A stretch of 64,000 nucleotides of DNA, taken from contig NZ_JARKNA010000001.1 in assembly GCF_029360765.1 (NCBI RefSeq), forward strand, positions 744,001 to 808,000, in the 5' to 3' direction. Below the pieces are notes generated by a model, which worked only from the letters and a program-made list of their open reading frames with translations, made no database searches and was not told the DNA's origin. Shown one piece after another: positions 54,531-64,000 of the stretch. How positions within the stretch are numbered: the stretch's first letter is position 1; every line of letters begins with the position of its first letter. A program made the position numbers and the translations under genes. This DNA is from Terrimonas pollutisoli (GTDB lineage Bacteria > Bacteroidota > Bacteroidia > Chitinophagales > Chitinophagaceae).

Positions 54531-56915
54531 ATGATAAAGAACTATTTAAAAATCGCCTGGCGAAACATCACTAAGAACAAGTTTTCTTCATTTATTAATA
54601 TGGGAGGACTTTCCATTGGTATGGCAGTGACGCTACTCATTGGTTTATGGATTTATGATGAAGTGTCTTTTGATAAGTACCATAAAAATTATCACCAGAT
54701 TGCCCAGGTATTACAGAATGTAACAAATAACGGTGAGGTGCAAACTGTGCCTACATTGCCTTATCCATTGGCCAGTAAGCTTAGTACGAATTATAGCAAC
54801 GATTTTAAAGCGTTGGCGATGTCTGGTGGAGGAGGCGATCATATTTTATCATTGGGTGACAAAAAGTTGACAAAAAAAGGAAGCTTTTTTGAACAACAGA
54901 TGCCGGAAATATTAACGCTGAAAATGATAAGAGGCGAATGGAATGGTTTGAAAGAACCGTCATCAATTCTGTTATCTCAATCAACAGCAAAATCTTTTTT
55001 TGGGAATGCTGACCCTATGAACCAGGTGATGAAAATCGATAATAAGCTGGATGTAAAAGTTACTGGTGTATATGAAGACATTCCTTACAATGCCACATTA
55101 ACGGATATAAGTTTTATGGCGCCCTGGGATCTGTATTTCAACAATACTGAATGGATAAAAACAGCTTCGGATCCATGGAGGCCAAATGCCTTCCAGATTT
55201 TTGTGCAGTTGGCTGACAATGCAGATATACAAAATGTTTCAACAAAGATCAAAGATGAGAAGCTGAAAAATGTGAATGAGCAGCTTGCTAAAAAGAAGCC
55301 ACAGCTTTTTTTGCACCCTATGAGCAAGTGGCATTTGTATTCCGACTTTAAGAATGGGGTAAATGCAGGTGGAAAAATTAAATATGTGTGGATGTTTGGT
55401 ATCATTGGCCTGTTCGTGCTTTTACTGGCTTGTATCAATTTCATGAACTTAAGTACCGCACGTTCGGAGAAAAGAGCTAAGGAAGTTGGAATTCGCAAAG
55501 CAGTTGGTTCTTTGAGAAGACAATTGGTTGGCCAATTTTTTAGCGAATCAATATTGATAACCATTCTTTCTTTTTTGTTTTCGATAGTGCTGGTGCAGCT
55601 TTTGCTTTCTTTTTTCAATGAAGTAGCCGATAAAAAAATGTTTATCCCATGGAGCAATCCTTTGTTCTGGGCGACAGGTTTTGTATTTAGTCTCATTGCA
55701 GGTGTGATAGCAGGCAGCTACCCGGCCTTTTATCTTTCTTCATTTCACCCGGTTAAAATAGTGAAAGGAACTTTTAAAGTAGGGCGGTGGGCTTCAGCGC
55801 CACGCAAAATATTAGTGGTATTACAATTCACTGTTTCTGTGGCCATGATCATTGGAACAATTGTGGTATTCAGGCAGATACAGTTTTCCAAAGATCGTTC
55901 CATAGGTTACGATAGTAATGGATTGATCACCATTCCAATGGTGACGGAAGATATTCACAAGCATTTTAATGCAGTTGAAAAAGAACTGGTGGAATCCGGT
56001 GCTGTATTGTCAATGGCAGAAACAGGAAATCCAACAACCGAGATATGGGGAACCAGTAGTGGCTTTGAGTGGAAAGGGAAAGATCCCAATCTGTCTGTTG
56101 ACTTTCCGAGAATTGATGTCTCCTATGATTACGGTAAAACGATTGATTGGAAATTTAAAGAAGGTCGTGACTTTTCAAAAGATTTTGCATCAGATTCTTC
56201 TGCACTTATACTTAATGAGACCGCTGTAAATTTTATGGGCTTGCAAAGCCCGATTGGTGAAACGATCAAATGGTTTGGAGAACCTTACACAGTGATTGGC
56301 GTAGTGAAAGATATGATCATGCAATCTCCTTACGAGCAGGTAAAGCCTTCTGTTTATCGTTTATACACGGAGGCTCAGAATTTTGTTATCATAAAAATAA
56401 ATCCTGCTATTAGTGCCAGAGCAGCCTTAGAAAAAAGCGAAAAAATATTTAAAAAATTCAACCCTGCTCAGCCATTTGAATACAAGTTTGTAGATGAAGA
56501 ATACGCAAAAAAATTTGGTAATGAGGAGCGTATTGGTAAGCTGGCAGGCTTCTTTGCTATACTGGCTATTTTCATAAGCTGCCTTGGTTTGTTTGGTATG
56601 GCATCTTTTATGGCCGAGCAACGTACAAAAGAAATAGGCGTGAGAAAAGTATTGGGTGCCTCTGTCTTCAATGTATGGAAGTTGTTGTCAAAAGAATTTG
56701 TCCTGTTGGTTTTGGTTGCTTTATTCATTGGAATTCCGTTGGCCTGGTATTTCATGCATAACTGGTTGGAAAATTATCAATACCGTACGGAAATTTCCTG
56801 GTGGATACTTGCTGTAGCGGCATGTGGTTCGTTGGCAATAACCATTTTAACGGTAAGCTTCCAGGCAATAAAGGCAGCTATTAAAAACCCGGTGAGATCA
56901 TTAAGAACTGAATAA
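54531..56915 (+). CDS. MacB/FtsX-type ABC permease 4
   Basis: A 794-residue two-core permease starting MIKNYLKIAWRNITKNKFSS. TM1 is followed by YDEVSFDKYHKNYHQIAQV, a signature shared with permeases 5 and 6. First core KEVGIRKAVGS near 316; second core KEIGVRKVLGAS near 699; end NPVRSLRTE (Arg instead of Lys). The periplasmic domain contains KGSFFEQQMPEILTLKM and a conserved LHPMSKWHLYSDFKNGV before the first core. Closely related to permeases 5 and 6, so duplications in this group are comparatively recent. Permease 5 starts 10 bp downstream. Confidence 0.93.
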   Translation: MIKNYLKIAWRNITKNKFSSFINMGGLSIGMAVTLLIGLWIYDEVSFDKYHKNYHQIAQVLQNVTNNGEVQTVPTLPYPLASKLSTNYSNDFKALAMSGGGGDHILSLGDKKLTKKGSFFEQQMPEILTLKMIRGEWNGLKEPSSILLSQSTAKSFFGNADPMNQVMKIDNKLDVKVTGVYEDIPYNATLTDISFMAPWDLYFNNTEWIKTASDPWRPNAFQIFVQLADNADIQNVSTKIKDEKLKNVNEQLAKKKPQLFLHPMSKWHLYSDFKNGVNAGGKIKYVWMFGIIGLFVLLLACINFMNLSTARSEKRAKEVGIRKAVGSLRRQLVGQFFSESILITILSFLFSIVLVQLLLSFFNEVADKKMFIPWSNPLFWATGFVFSLIAGVIAGSYPAFYLSSFHPVKIVKGTFKVGRWASAPRKILVVLQFTVSVAMIIGTIVVFRQIQFSKDRSIGYDSNGLITIPMVTEDIHKHFNAVEKELVESGAVLSMAETGNPTTEIWGTSSGFEWKGKDPNLSVDFPRIDVSYDYGKTIDWKFKEGRDFSKDFASDSSALILNETAVNFMGLQSPIGETIKWFGEPYTVIGVVKDMIMQSPYEQVKPSVYRLYTEAQNFVIIKINPAISARAALEKSEKIFKKFNPAQPFEYKFVDEEYAKKFGNEERIGKLAGFFAILAIFISCLGLFGMASFMAEQRTKEIGVRKVLGASVFNVWKLLSKEFVLLVLVALFIGIPLAWYFMHNWLENYQYRTEISWWILAVAACGSLAITILTVSFQAIKAAIKNPVRSLRTE

Positions 56916-56925
56916 AAATATTGCT

Positions 56926-59310
56926 ATGATAAAAAGTTATTTCAAAACAGCCTGGAGAAATTTAATTAAAAACAAAGGATACAGCGCTATTAATATTGGA
57001 GGTCTTGCTGTTGGTATGGCTGTGGCAATGTTAATTGGCTTATGGGTATACGATGAGCTATCATTTGACAAATACCATAAGAATTACGACCGCATTGCGC
57101 AGGTTATGCAGCGTGTAAACTTTAATGGCAAATTAGAAACACAGGTTGCCAATCCTGCTTTAATGGGCCCTGAATTGCGGAATAAATACGGGGACAATTT
57201 TAAGTATGTTGTACAAACATCATGGCCGGGCGGCCATTTACTTTCCGTTGGAAATAAACAGATCTCTAAAGTTGGAATCTTTTTTGAGCCGGATGCCCCC
57301 GGGATGTTGTCGCTTAAGATGCTTAAAGGAACAAGAGCAGGACTGAAAGACCCTTATTCCATCATGCTTTCAGCATCTGCTGCCGAATCCATCTTCGGTA
57401 AAGAAGATCCAATCAATAAAGTAATAAAATTAGACAGAATCTCTGATGTAAAGGTTACCGGCGTTTACGAGGATTTGCCTGGTAACACTTCTTTCAGGGA
57501 CTTAAAAATTATGATGCCATGGGAACTGTGGTTAATTCAAAATCCATGGACCAAACAAATGGATCAACCCTGGGGAAGTAATTTCTCCCAAACATTTGTA
57601 CAGATCGCAGACAATGCCGATATGGGAAAAGTTTCTGCGAAAATCAAGAACGCCAAATTGAATAATGTAAGCAAGGAAGAAGTAAAATATCAATGGGCTG
57701 TTTTTCTGCACCCCATGCGCAAATGGAACTTGTATAGTGAGTTTAAAAATGGAGTCAATACGGGGGGAAACATTCAATATGTATGGTTATTTGGTATCAT
57801 TGGCATTTTTGTGCTACTGCTGGCCTGTATTAATTTCATGAATCTTACTACTGCCCGAAGTGAAAAGCGGGCCAGGGAAGTAGGTATCCGCAAAGCGATA
57901 GGTTCATTGCGCTGGCAATTGATAAAACAGTTTTTTGCGGAATCTTATTTAATAGTGTTGCTGGCGTTTGTATTTTCTTTGATTTTAGTGGCGCTATTAC
58001 TTCCTTTGTTTAATGAAATAGCAGGCAAAAAAATCGGAATTCCCTGGCAGAGCCCGGTGTTTTGGCTTTTCAATCTTGTATTTATCCTGGTAACAGGGTT
58101 GCTTTCCGGCAGCTATCCCGCCCTTTATCTTTCTTCGTTTCAACCATTGAAAGTGCTGAAAGGAACATTTCGTGTGGGCAAGTTCGCCTCAATTCCCCGC
58201 AAAGTTTTGGTAGTAACACAGTTTACTGTTTCGGTAATGCTGATCATTGGAACTATCATCGTTTACCAGCAAATCCAGCATGCTAAAAACCGGCCCATTG
58301 GTTATACCCGTAATGGTTTGATCAATCTCGGTATGCAACCTGAAATAAGAAAACATTTCGATGCTATTAGAGCCGAGTTAAAAAATTCAGGCGGCATTGA
58401 AGAGATGGCAGCTTCCAATAGCCCTTTAACAGGGGTGTGGAATACGAATGGTGGTTTTGATTGGGAAGGTAAAGATCCTAACATGGCGGTTGATTTCCCC
58501 AACAATAAGGTATCGTATGAGTTTGGAAAAACAGTGCAATGGAAAATCAAAGACGGCCGTGATTTCTCAAGAGAGTTCGCAACCGATTCTGCGGCTTTTA
58601 TCATTAATGAATCGGCAGCTAAATTTTTAGGGTTTGAAAACCCCGTTGGTAAAATGCTAAAATGGGATGGGCAACCTTTTACCATCATTGGTATTGTTAG
58701 CGATATTATGCAGGAGTCGCCGTTTTACCCGGTTCGGCCCACATTATATCATACAAGTGATTATGACGGTATGTTTAACGTGATATTGAAACTGGGCCCG
58801 CAGCAAAATGTCAAACAATCATTGAGCAGTATTGAAAAGGTTTGGAAAAAATATACACCTAATGTACCGTTTGATTACAAATTTGTAGACGAAGAATTTG
58901 GAAACAAGTTCAGAGCGGAAGAACGTATCGGAAAACTCTCTTCTTATTTTGCTATACTCGCCGTTTTGATTTCCTGTTTGGGTTTGTTTGGTATGGCAAG
59001 TTTTGTTGCGGAACAGAGGACAAAGGAAATTGGCATTCGCAAAGTGCTTGGCGCCAGCGTTGTTAATTTATGGCGTTTGCTTTCAATTGAGTTTTTTGTG
59101 TTGGTTCTTCTTTCCTGCATCATAGCTGCACCGATAGCGTGGTATTATTTGACCGGCTGGCTTACTAACTACGATTACAGGGTTGAAATAAAATGGCATG
59201 TATTTGTACTGGCTGCATTAGCTGCGCTTATGATTACTTTATTAACGGTGAGTTTCCAGGCAATTAAAGCCGCCATTGCTAATCCGGTGAAGAGTTTGAG
59301 AACGGAGTAG
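56926..59310 (+). CDS. MacB/FtsX-type ABC permease 5
   Basis: A 794-residue permease, the same length as permease 4 and collinear with it. It starts MIKSYFKTAWRNLIKNKGYS, has VYDELSFDKYHKNYDRIAQVMQ after TM1, first core REVGIRKAIGS near 316, second core KEIGIRKVLGAS near 699, and ends NPVKSLRTE. A GKDPNMAVDFPNNKVS region parallels KDPNLSVDFPRIDVS of permease 4, showing that the second periplasmic domain is also conserved. A heptamer array follows three bases after its stop. Confidence 0.93.
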   Translation: MIKSYFKTAWRNLIKNKGYSAINIGGLAVGMAVAMLIGLWVYDELSFDKYHKNYDRIAQVMQRVNFNGKLETQVANPALMGPELRNKYGDNFKYVVQTSWPGGHLLSVGNKQISKVGIFFEPDAPGMLSLKMLKGTRAGLKDPYSIMLSASAAESIFGKEDPINKVIKLDRISDVKVTGVYEDLPGNTSFRDLKIMMPWELWLIQNPWTKQMDQPWGSNFSQTFVQIADNADMGKVSAKIKNAKLNNVSKEEVKYQWAVFLHPMRKWNLYSEFKNGVNTGGNIQYVWLFGIIGIFVLLLACINFMNLTTARSEKRAREVGIRKAIGSLRWQLIKQFFAESYLIVLLAFVFSLILVALLLPLFNEIAGKKIGIPWQSPVFWLFNLVFILVTGLLSGSYPALYLSSFQPLKVLKGTFRVGKFASIPRKVLVVTQFTVSVMLIIGTIIVYQQIQHAKNRPIGYTRNGLINLGMQPEIRKHFDAIRAELKNSGGIEEMAASNSPLTGVWNTNGGFDWEGKDPNMAVDFPNNKVSYEFGKTVQWKIKDGRDFSREFATDSAAFIINESAAKFLGFENPVGKMLKWDGQPFTIIGIVSDIMQESPFYPVRPTLYHTSDYDGMFNVILKLGPQQNVKQSLSSIEKVWKKYTPNVPFDYKFVDEEFGNKFRAEERIGKLSSYFAILAVLISCLGLFGMASFVAEQRTKEIGIRKVLGASVVNLWRLLSIEFFVLVLLSCIIAAPIAWYYLTGWLTNYDYRVEIKWHVFVLAALAALMITLLTVSFQAIKAAIANPVKSLRTE

Positions 59311-59313
59311 TCA

Positions 59314-59341
59314 GGAGTTCGGAATTGGGAGTCGGAAGTCA
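59314..59341 (+). repeat. Heptamer array GGAGNNN-type between permeases 5 and 6
   Basis: GGAGTTC, GGAATTG, GGAGTCG, GAAGTCA lie in 7-base register, beginning three bases after the permease 5 stop. The same unit family flanks the four-helix-bundle gene 30 kb away. Confidence 0.75.
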
Positions 59342-59369
59342 TGAACATTATAAAATAACCTTTAACGAT

Positions 59370-61766
59370 ATGATCAAAAACTATTTCAAAATCGCCTGGC
59401 GCAACATGGTAAGGAGCAAGGGCTATAGCGCCATTAATATCGGTGGGCTCGCCGTAGGTATGGCGGTAGCCATGCTGATTGCATTTTGGATCTATGATGA
59501 GCTGAATTTTAATAAATATCATAAGAATTATGATCGTATAGCGCAGGTGATGCAGCACCAGACCTTCAATGGAACGAAAGTGACCGGGACTGCTATACCA
59601 TTTCCATTGACGGCCGCCATACAAAGTAAATATGGAAACGATTTCAAATACCTGGTGATGTCCTCGTGGCAGGGCGACAAAAGCTTATCTGCGGGTGATA
59701 AGAAATTAAGAGTGGAGGGCAATTTTATGGGGGCCGATGTTGCCCGGATGTTGACATTGAATATGATAAAAGGTAGTTATGATGCATTAAAAGATCCTCA
59801 TTCCATCATTCTTTCCGCGTCAACAGCAAAGGCGCTGTTTGGTAATGAAGAAGCGATGAATAAGCTGGTGAAAATTTCAAACACCCTTGATGTAAAAGTT
59901 ACGGGTGTATATGCAGATCTTCCCCACGACACCCGATTCAGCGAACTTCATTTCATTGCTCCCTGGGATTTGTTTGTGTCGTCTGAAAAATGGGTGCAGG
60001 ACACCCGCGATCAAAACCAATGGGGTAATAATTCATTCCAGCTTTTTGCGCAGGTGGCAGATAATGTGGACATCAATAAATTAAACGCAAAGATTATTCA
60101 TGTAAAGCAAGATCAGTTGCCGGCTGAGGAAAAGAAGTTCAAAGCTGAGATATTCCTTAATTCCATGGCCCATTGGCACCTGCGTTCCAATTGGGAAGAG
60201 GGAATAAGAACCGGCGGACCGATCCAGTATGTTTGGATGTTTGGAATTGTAGGGATCTTTGTATTGCTACTCGCTTGTATCAATTTTATGAACCTGGCCA
60301 CCGCACGTTCGGAAAAAAGAGCGAGAGAAGTAGGTATCCGCAAAGCTGTTGGTTCCGTACGCTGGCAAATCATCAAACAATTTTTTGGGGAATCATTGCT
60401 CGTAGTGTTATTGGCATTTTTAGTCGCTTGCCTGGTTGTTTGTTTATCATTACCCTGGTTCAACCAGGTTACTTCCAAGGAAATGACCTTCCCCTTTGAT
60501 GAAACTTTTTTTTGGATAATGAGCCTGGCATTTGTTTTTCTCACAGCCCTGTTGGCTGGAAGTTATCCGGCGTTTTATTTATCATCGTTCAACCCGGTAA
60601 AAGTTTTAAAAGGCACATTCAGAGTAGGGCGTTTTGCATCCGTACCCAGAAAGGTGCTGGTGGTATTGCAGTTTACAGTTTCCGTTGCACTGATCATCGG
60701 AACTATTCTTGTATACAGGCAAATGCAACATACAAAAAACAGGCCTTTAGGGTATGACAATAAAGGAGTGATCATGATACCGATGAGTTCGCCTGATTTC
60801 TTTGGTAAGTATGATCAGCTTCGAAATGAGTTAAAAGGAAAAGGGATTGTTATTGAAATGGCAGAGTCTTCAAGTCCTTTGACACAAATATGGAGCAACT
60901 GGGGTGGTTTTACCTGGCCCGGTAAAGATCCGAATACCGATGCTGATTTTTCTGCTATTTGGGTAACGCATGAATATGGAAAAACAGTGGGATGGCAGTT
61001 TACAAAGGGCCGCGATTTTTCCCGGGATTTTTCGACAGACTCAGCAGGGTTAGTGATTAATGAAGCAGCGGTGAAATTCATGAACCTTAAGGACCCTGTA
61101 GGAACAGTGGTGGAAAACGAACGGAACAAGGAAAAATACACAATTGTAGGAGTGGTAAAGGATATGCTGATGGAATCACCTTATGACCCCATACGACAGG
61201 CATTTTATTTTTTAAATTACAACAGGTCCAACTGGATCTTTTTAAAACTCGATCCGGCAAAGCCAGTAAAAACTTCACTTGCAGCAATAGAAGCTGTTTT
61301 CAAAAAACAAATTCCCGCTGCTCCTTTCGATTACAAGTTTGCCGACGAAGCTTATGGCGAAAAGTTTAAAAGTGAAGAGCGGCTAAGTAAGCTGACTGCT
61401 TTCTTTGCTATACTGGCCATATTCATTTCTTGCCTGGGTCTTTTTGGTTTAGCATCCTTCGTTGCGGAACAACGTACCAAAGAGATTGGTATAAGAAAAG
61501 TGATAGGTGCATCGGTATTTAATCTTTGGAAATTGTTATCCAAGGAATTTTTCTTGTTAGTAATTATCTCCTGTTGTATAGCTGTGCCCGTCGCGTATTA
61601 TTATATGAATGAATGGTTGCATAACTATAGATACCGTACCGATATTACCTGGCACGTGTTTGCGCTGGCAATAGGAGGTGCGTTAGTAATTACCTTATTA
61701 ACGGTAAGCTTCCAGGCGATCAAAGCGGCTATTACCAATCCTGTTAAATCATTGCGAACGGAATAA
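59370..61766 (+). CDS. MacB/FtsX-type ABC permease 6
   Basis: A 798-residue permease from the ATG at 59370 (MIKNYFKIAWRNMVRSKGYS). The longer frame from 59325 reads through the heptamer array and is not credible. It has YDELNFNKYHKNYDRIAQVMQ after TM1, first core REVGIRKAVGS near 318, second core KEIGIRKVIGAS near 703, and NPVKSLRTE at the end. It is closest to permeases 4 and 5. The next permease follows after 61 bp. Confidence 0.93.
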   Translation: MIKNYFKIAWRNMVRSKGYSAINIGGLAVGMAVAMLIAFWIYDELNFNKYHKNYDRIAQVMQHQTFNGTKVTGTAIPFPLTAAIQSKYGNDFKYLVMSSWQGDKSLSAGDKKLRVEGNFMGADVARMLTLNMIKGSYDALKDPHSIILSASTAKALFGNEEAMNKLVKISNTLDVKVTGVYADLPHDTRFSELHFIAPWDLFVSSEKWVQDTRDQNQWGNNSFQLFAQVADNVDINKLNAKIIHVKQDQLPAEEKKFKAEIFLNSMAHWHLRSNWEEGIRTGGPIQYVWMFGIVGIFVLLLACINFMNLATARSEKRAREVGIRKAVGSVRWQIIKQFFGESLLVVLLAFLVACLVVCLSLPWFNQVTSKEMTFPFDETFFWIMSLAFVFLTALLAGSYPAFYLSSFNPVKVLKGTFRVGRFASVPRKVLVVLQFTVSVALIIGTILVYRQMQHTKNRPLGYDNKGVIMIPMSSPDFFGKYDQLRNELKGKGIVIEMAESSSPLTQIWSNWGGFTWPGKDPNTDADFSAIWVTHEYGKTVGWQFTKGRDFSRDFSTDSAGLVINEAAVKFMNLKDPVGTVVENERNKEKYTIVGVVKDMLMESPYDPIRQAFYFLNYNRSNWIFLKLDPAKPVKTSLAAIEAVFKKQIPAAPFDYKFADEAYGEKFKSEERLSKLTAFFAILAIFISCLGLFGLASFVAEQRTKEIGIRKVIGASVFNLWKLLSKEFFLLVIISCCIAVPVAYYYMNEWLHNYRYRTDITWHVFALAIGGALVITLLTVSFQAIKAAITNPVKSLRTE

Positions 61767-61827
61767 AATGGTTAAATGGTTTTATTGTAACCGTCAAGCT
61801 ATCAGACAATCAAACAATTTATTAAAC

Positions 61828-64000
61828 ATGATTAAAAATTATTTCAAAATTGCATTGCGGAATCTATGGAAGAGCAAAGGCTTTTCTGCTATCAATATTT
61901 TGGGTTTGGCTATTGGAATGGCCGCCTGCATTGTAATCATGCTTTTTGTTTTCTATGAAAAAAGTTTTGACGGAATGCATGCGAAAAACATCTATCGTCT
62001 GGATGAAGTGCAAAAGTTTGAAGGCATGGTACAGCCACAAAATGTGGCCTTGTCCATGTACCCGATGGGACCCACGTTGACAGCTGATTTTCCGGAGATA
62101 AAAAATTTTACAAGAGTAAGGCAGGCCAGCAAACTGGATTTTACTTACAAGGACAAACGTATTTTTTTACCAACGATTCTGTATGTTGATTCCACTTTTC
62201 TTCAGCTATTTGATTTTAAGATAGCAAAAGGAGACAGGAATACATTATTGCAAAAACCCAATAGCATTGCTTTGACAGAGTTGAGTGCTAAAAAGCTTTT
62301 TGGCACCGAAGATCCCATTGGCAAAACGTTGACAAAATATGTAGGCGATACAATAACTTTTACCGTTACAGGCATTATGAAAGATGTGCCGGAAAACTCG
62401 CACCTGCAATTTGATGGCCTGGCATCCTTCAGTACCATCGCAGGTCCTGACAATATGAATAACTGGGGTGGCAATTGGCTGGTCACCTATCTCGAGCTGC
62501 AGCAAGGGACAAACATAGCTTCACTGGAGAAAAAGTTTCCTGCATATCTGAAGAAATATATGACGGAAAACGAAAGGTGGAAATTTTATGAGCTATTCCT
62601 GCAGTCGCTTAACAACGTGCACGACAGTTCTGCCGATATTACGCATGACTATGTCAACTATAAAAAATTTGATAAAAGGTACACATATATTTTTTCCATT
62701 ATTGCCCTCATCATACTGGTGATTGCCTGCATCAATTTTATGAATCTCTCTACTGCGAGGTCGGCAGAAAGAGCCCGTGAAGTAGGGATACGAAAAACAG
62801 TCGGCGCAGGACGTTATCAGTTAGCGGGTCAGTTTTTAGGGGAATCCGTTTTGCTTTCCCTAATGGCTTTGATAATTGCCATTGTGATTGTTAAACTTTC
62901 TTTGCGTACAATAAATAATCTTAGCCAGCGCCAACTTGAATTACCGCTTACTGATCTGTCTTTATTGTTATCAATACTTGCTGCAACTATTGTCGTTGGG
63001 ATATTTGCAGGTTTATATCCCGCCGGTTATCTTTCTTCCTTTCGACCTATTCGTGTATTGAAAGGATCGGTGCAGACAGGAAAAAGTAAAAGCGCATTTA
63101 GAAATGCTCTTGTTATTGGCCAGTTTACCGGAGCGGTATTATTGATAATAGGAACTGTGTTTGCGGTAAGGCAGTTGCGCTATATGCAAACGAAAGATCC
63201 GGGTTTCAATCGTGACCAGGTAATGATCATACCGCTTAACAGGGTTACTTCAGGAAAGTATGAAACGCTGAAGAAGGAACTAGTGACGAATACAGTGGTA
63301 AGCGGAGTTACTGCATCGCAGCAAACACTTGGAAATAACCTGCACCAGTCAGGTATGATATTTCATGGAGAAGGTCCCGCCCGGCAGCTTACTTCATCGC
63401 GGGTAGTTGTTGATCCTGATTACCTTACTCTTTATAAAATACCCATTATTGCCGGCCGAAACTTTACAAATGATGTCACCGATAATGCGAGGGCCTATAT
63501 TATTAATGAAACAATGGCTAAAGAGCTGCTGAAAGATCAACCTAAAGCATCCTATGAGACGTTGATCGGGAAACATTATGGTTTCGGCGGAATGGATTCA
63601 ACCGGTTTTATTGCAGGTGTAGCCAAAGATTTTAATTTCAATTCACTTCATCATAAGATAGAAACACTAAGTATTTTTTGCCAGAAAGATTGGGGTTACA
63701 GCGAAGCGTCTGTTCGTATCAACGGTGCCAAAGTCCAGGATGCGATCAATCATATTTCCTCTTCATGGAAAAAAGTCAATCCTGATCAGCCTTTTGAATA
63801 TCGTTTCCTTGATGAACATTTTGCAGAAATGTATACCGCAGATCGTGCCGTTAGTAAGGTTGTTGGAATTCTCGCCGGACTGGCTATCCTGATATCCTGT
63901 CTTGGCTTGTTTGGGCTGGCTTCCTATTCCGCCGAAAGAAGAATAAAAGAAATTGGTATAAGAAAAGTGTTGGGCGCATCGGTTCAGAATATAACAACGA
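61828..64000 (+). CDS. MacB/FtsX-type ABC permease 7 (3' end outside window)
   Basis: At least 724 residues of a seventh permease. It starts MIKNYFKIALRNLWKSKGFS, followed by TM1 (LGLAIGMAACIVIMLFV). It lacks the KYHKNY segment of permeases 4-6, having KSFDGMHAKNIYRLDEVQ instead, so it belongs to another branch. First core REVGIRKTVGAG near 316; second core KEIGIRKVLGAS near 707, close to the window edge. About 75 residues are missing. The array may continue beyond the window. Confidence 0.92.
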   Translation, partial: MIKNYFKIALRNLWKSKGFSAINILGLAIGMAACIVIMLFVFYEKSFDGMHAKNIYRLDEVQKFEGMVQPQNVALSMYPMGPTLTADFPEIKNFTRVRQASKLDFTYKDKRIFLPTILYVDSTFLQLFDFKIAKGDRNTLLQKPNSIALTELSAKKLFGTEDPIGKTLTKYVGDTITFTVTGIMKDVPENSHLQFDGLASFSTIAGPDNMNNWGGNWLVTYLELQQGTNIASLEKKFPAYLKKYMTENERWKFYELFLQSLNNVHDSSADITHDYVNYKKFDKRYTYIFSIIALIILVIACINFMNLSTARSAERAREVGIRKTVGAGRYQLAGQFLGESVLLSLMALIIAIVIVKLSLRTINNLSQRQLELPLTDLSLLLSILAATIVVGIFAGLYPAGYLSSFRPIRVLKGSVQTGKSKSAFRNALVIGQFTGAVLLIIGTVFAVRQLRYMQTKDPGFNRDQVMIIPLNRVTSGKYETLKKELVTNTVVSGVTASQQTLGNNLHQSGMIFHGEGPARQLTSSRVVVDPDYLTLYKIPIIAGRNFTNDVTDNARAYIINETMAKELLKDQPKASYETLIGKHYGFGGMDSTGFIAGVAKDFNFNSLHHKIETLSIFCQKDWGYSEASVRINGAKVQDAINHISSSWKKVNPDQPFEYRFLDEHFAEMYTADRAVSKVVGILAGLAILISCLGLFGLASYSAERRIKEIGIRKVLGASVQNITT

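Noticed and set aside
59325..59369. Upstream start for permease 6
   Set aside because: The extra residues MGVGSHEHYK are read from the heptamer array; all siblings start at MIKNYF.
61767..61827. Additional heptamer array before permease 7
   Set aside because: Visible repeats (ATGGTT, ATCARACA) are spaced by 8, not 7, and are too degenerate.

Overview
The window is a chromosomal segment from a Bacteroidota bacterium, most likely of the Chitinophagaceae or a close relative. The evidence is three adjacent SusC/SusD outer-membrane pairs, a secreted protein with a gliding-motility type C-terminal domain (type IX secretion substrate), a PorE-like OmpA lipoprotein, a fused E1 alpha/beta 2-oxo acid dehydrogenase, TAnnTTTG-type promoters and moderate-to-low GC. 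No tRNA, rRNA, CRISPR array, prophage or transposase gene was seen.

Layout. 1-8.7 kb is mostly minus-strand: the 5' end of guaB, a type IX secreted adhesin-like protein, dprA, a hicB/hicA toxin-antitoxin pair whose toxin is frameshifted, a PorE-like protein, an unknown multispanning membrane protein, queE and folD. 8.8-11.7 kb holds two overlapping plus-strand genes for envelope proteins. 12-28.2 kb carries three consecutive SusC/SusD systems, the second with two extra lipoproteins; no glycosidase, peptidase or sigma/anti-sigma gene accompanies them, so the nutrients are unknown. 28.3-37.5 kb is housekeeping: DUF3467, a broken four-helix-bundle gene between inverted heptamer arrays, radC, prs, L25, pth, a fumarylacetoacetase-family enzyme, the E1 fusion and an OmpR-type two-component system.

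37.6-41.5 kb has a TonB-dependent receptor preceded by a small Cys-containing exported protein and followed by a REPIN-like double palindrome and a duplicate of the receptor's own 3' end. 41.5-64 kb is one functional unit: a PAS histidine kinase and a sigma-54 activator face a long operon of a HlyD/MacA-type adaptor, a small exported Cys protein, one MacB-type ATPase and seven consecutive MacB/FtsX-type permeases of about 790-805 residues, the last cut by the window end. No TolC-like gene is visible. The intergenic DNA of this array contains scraps of permease 3' ends, suggesting repeated gain and loss of permeases.

The most unusual signal is a family of strictly 7-bp-periodic intergenic arrays at six places. 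They usually abut stop codons, once encode a signal peptide and once bracket a four-helix-bundle gene in inverted orientation. Two single-base frameshifts (hicA, four-helix-bundle) could be real decay or sequencing error.
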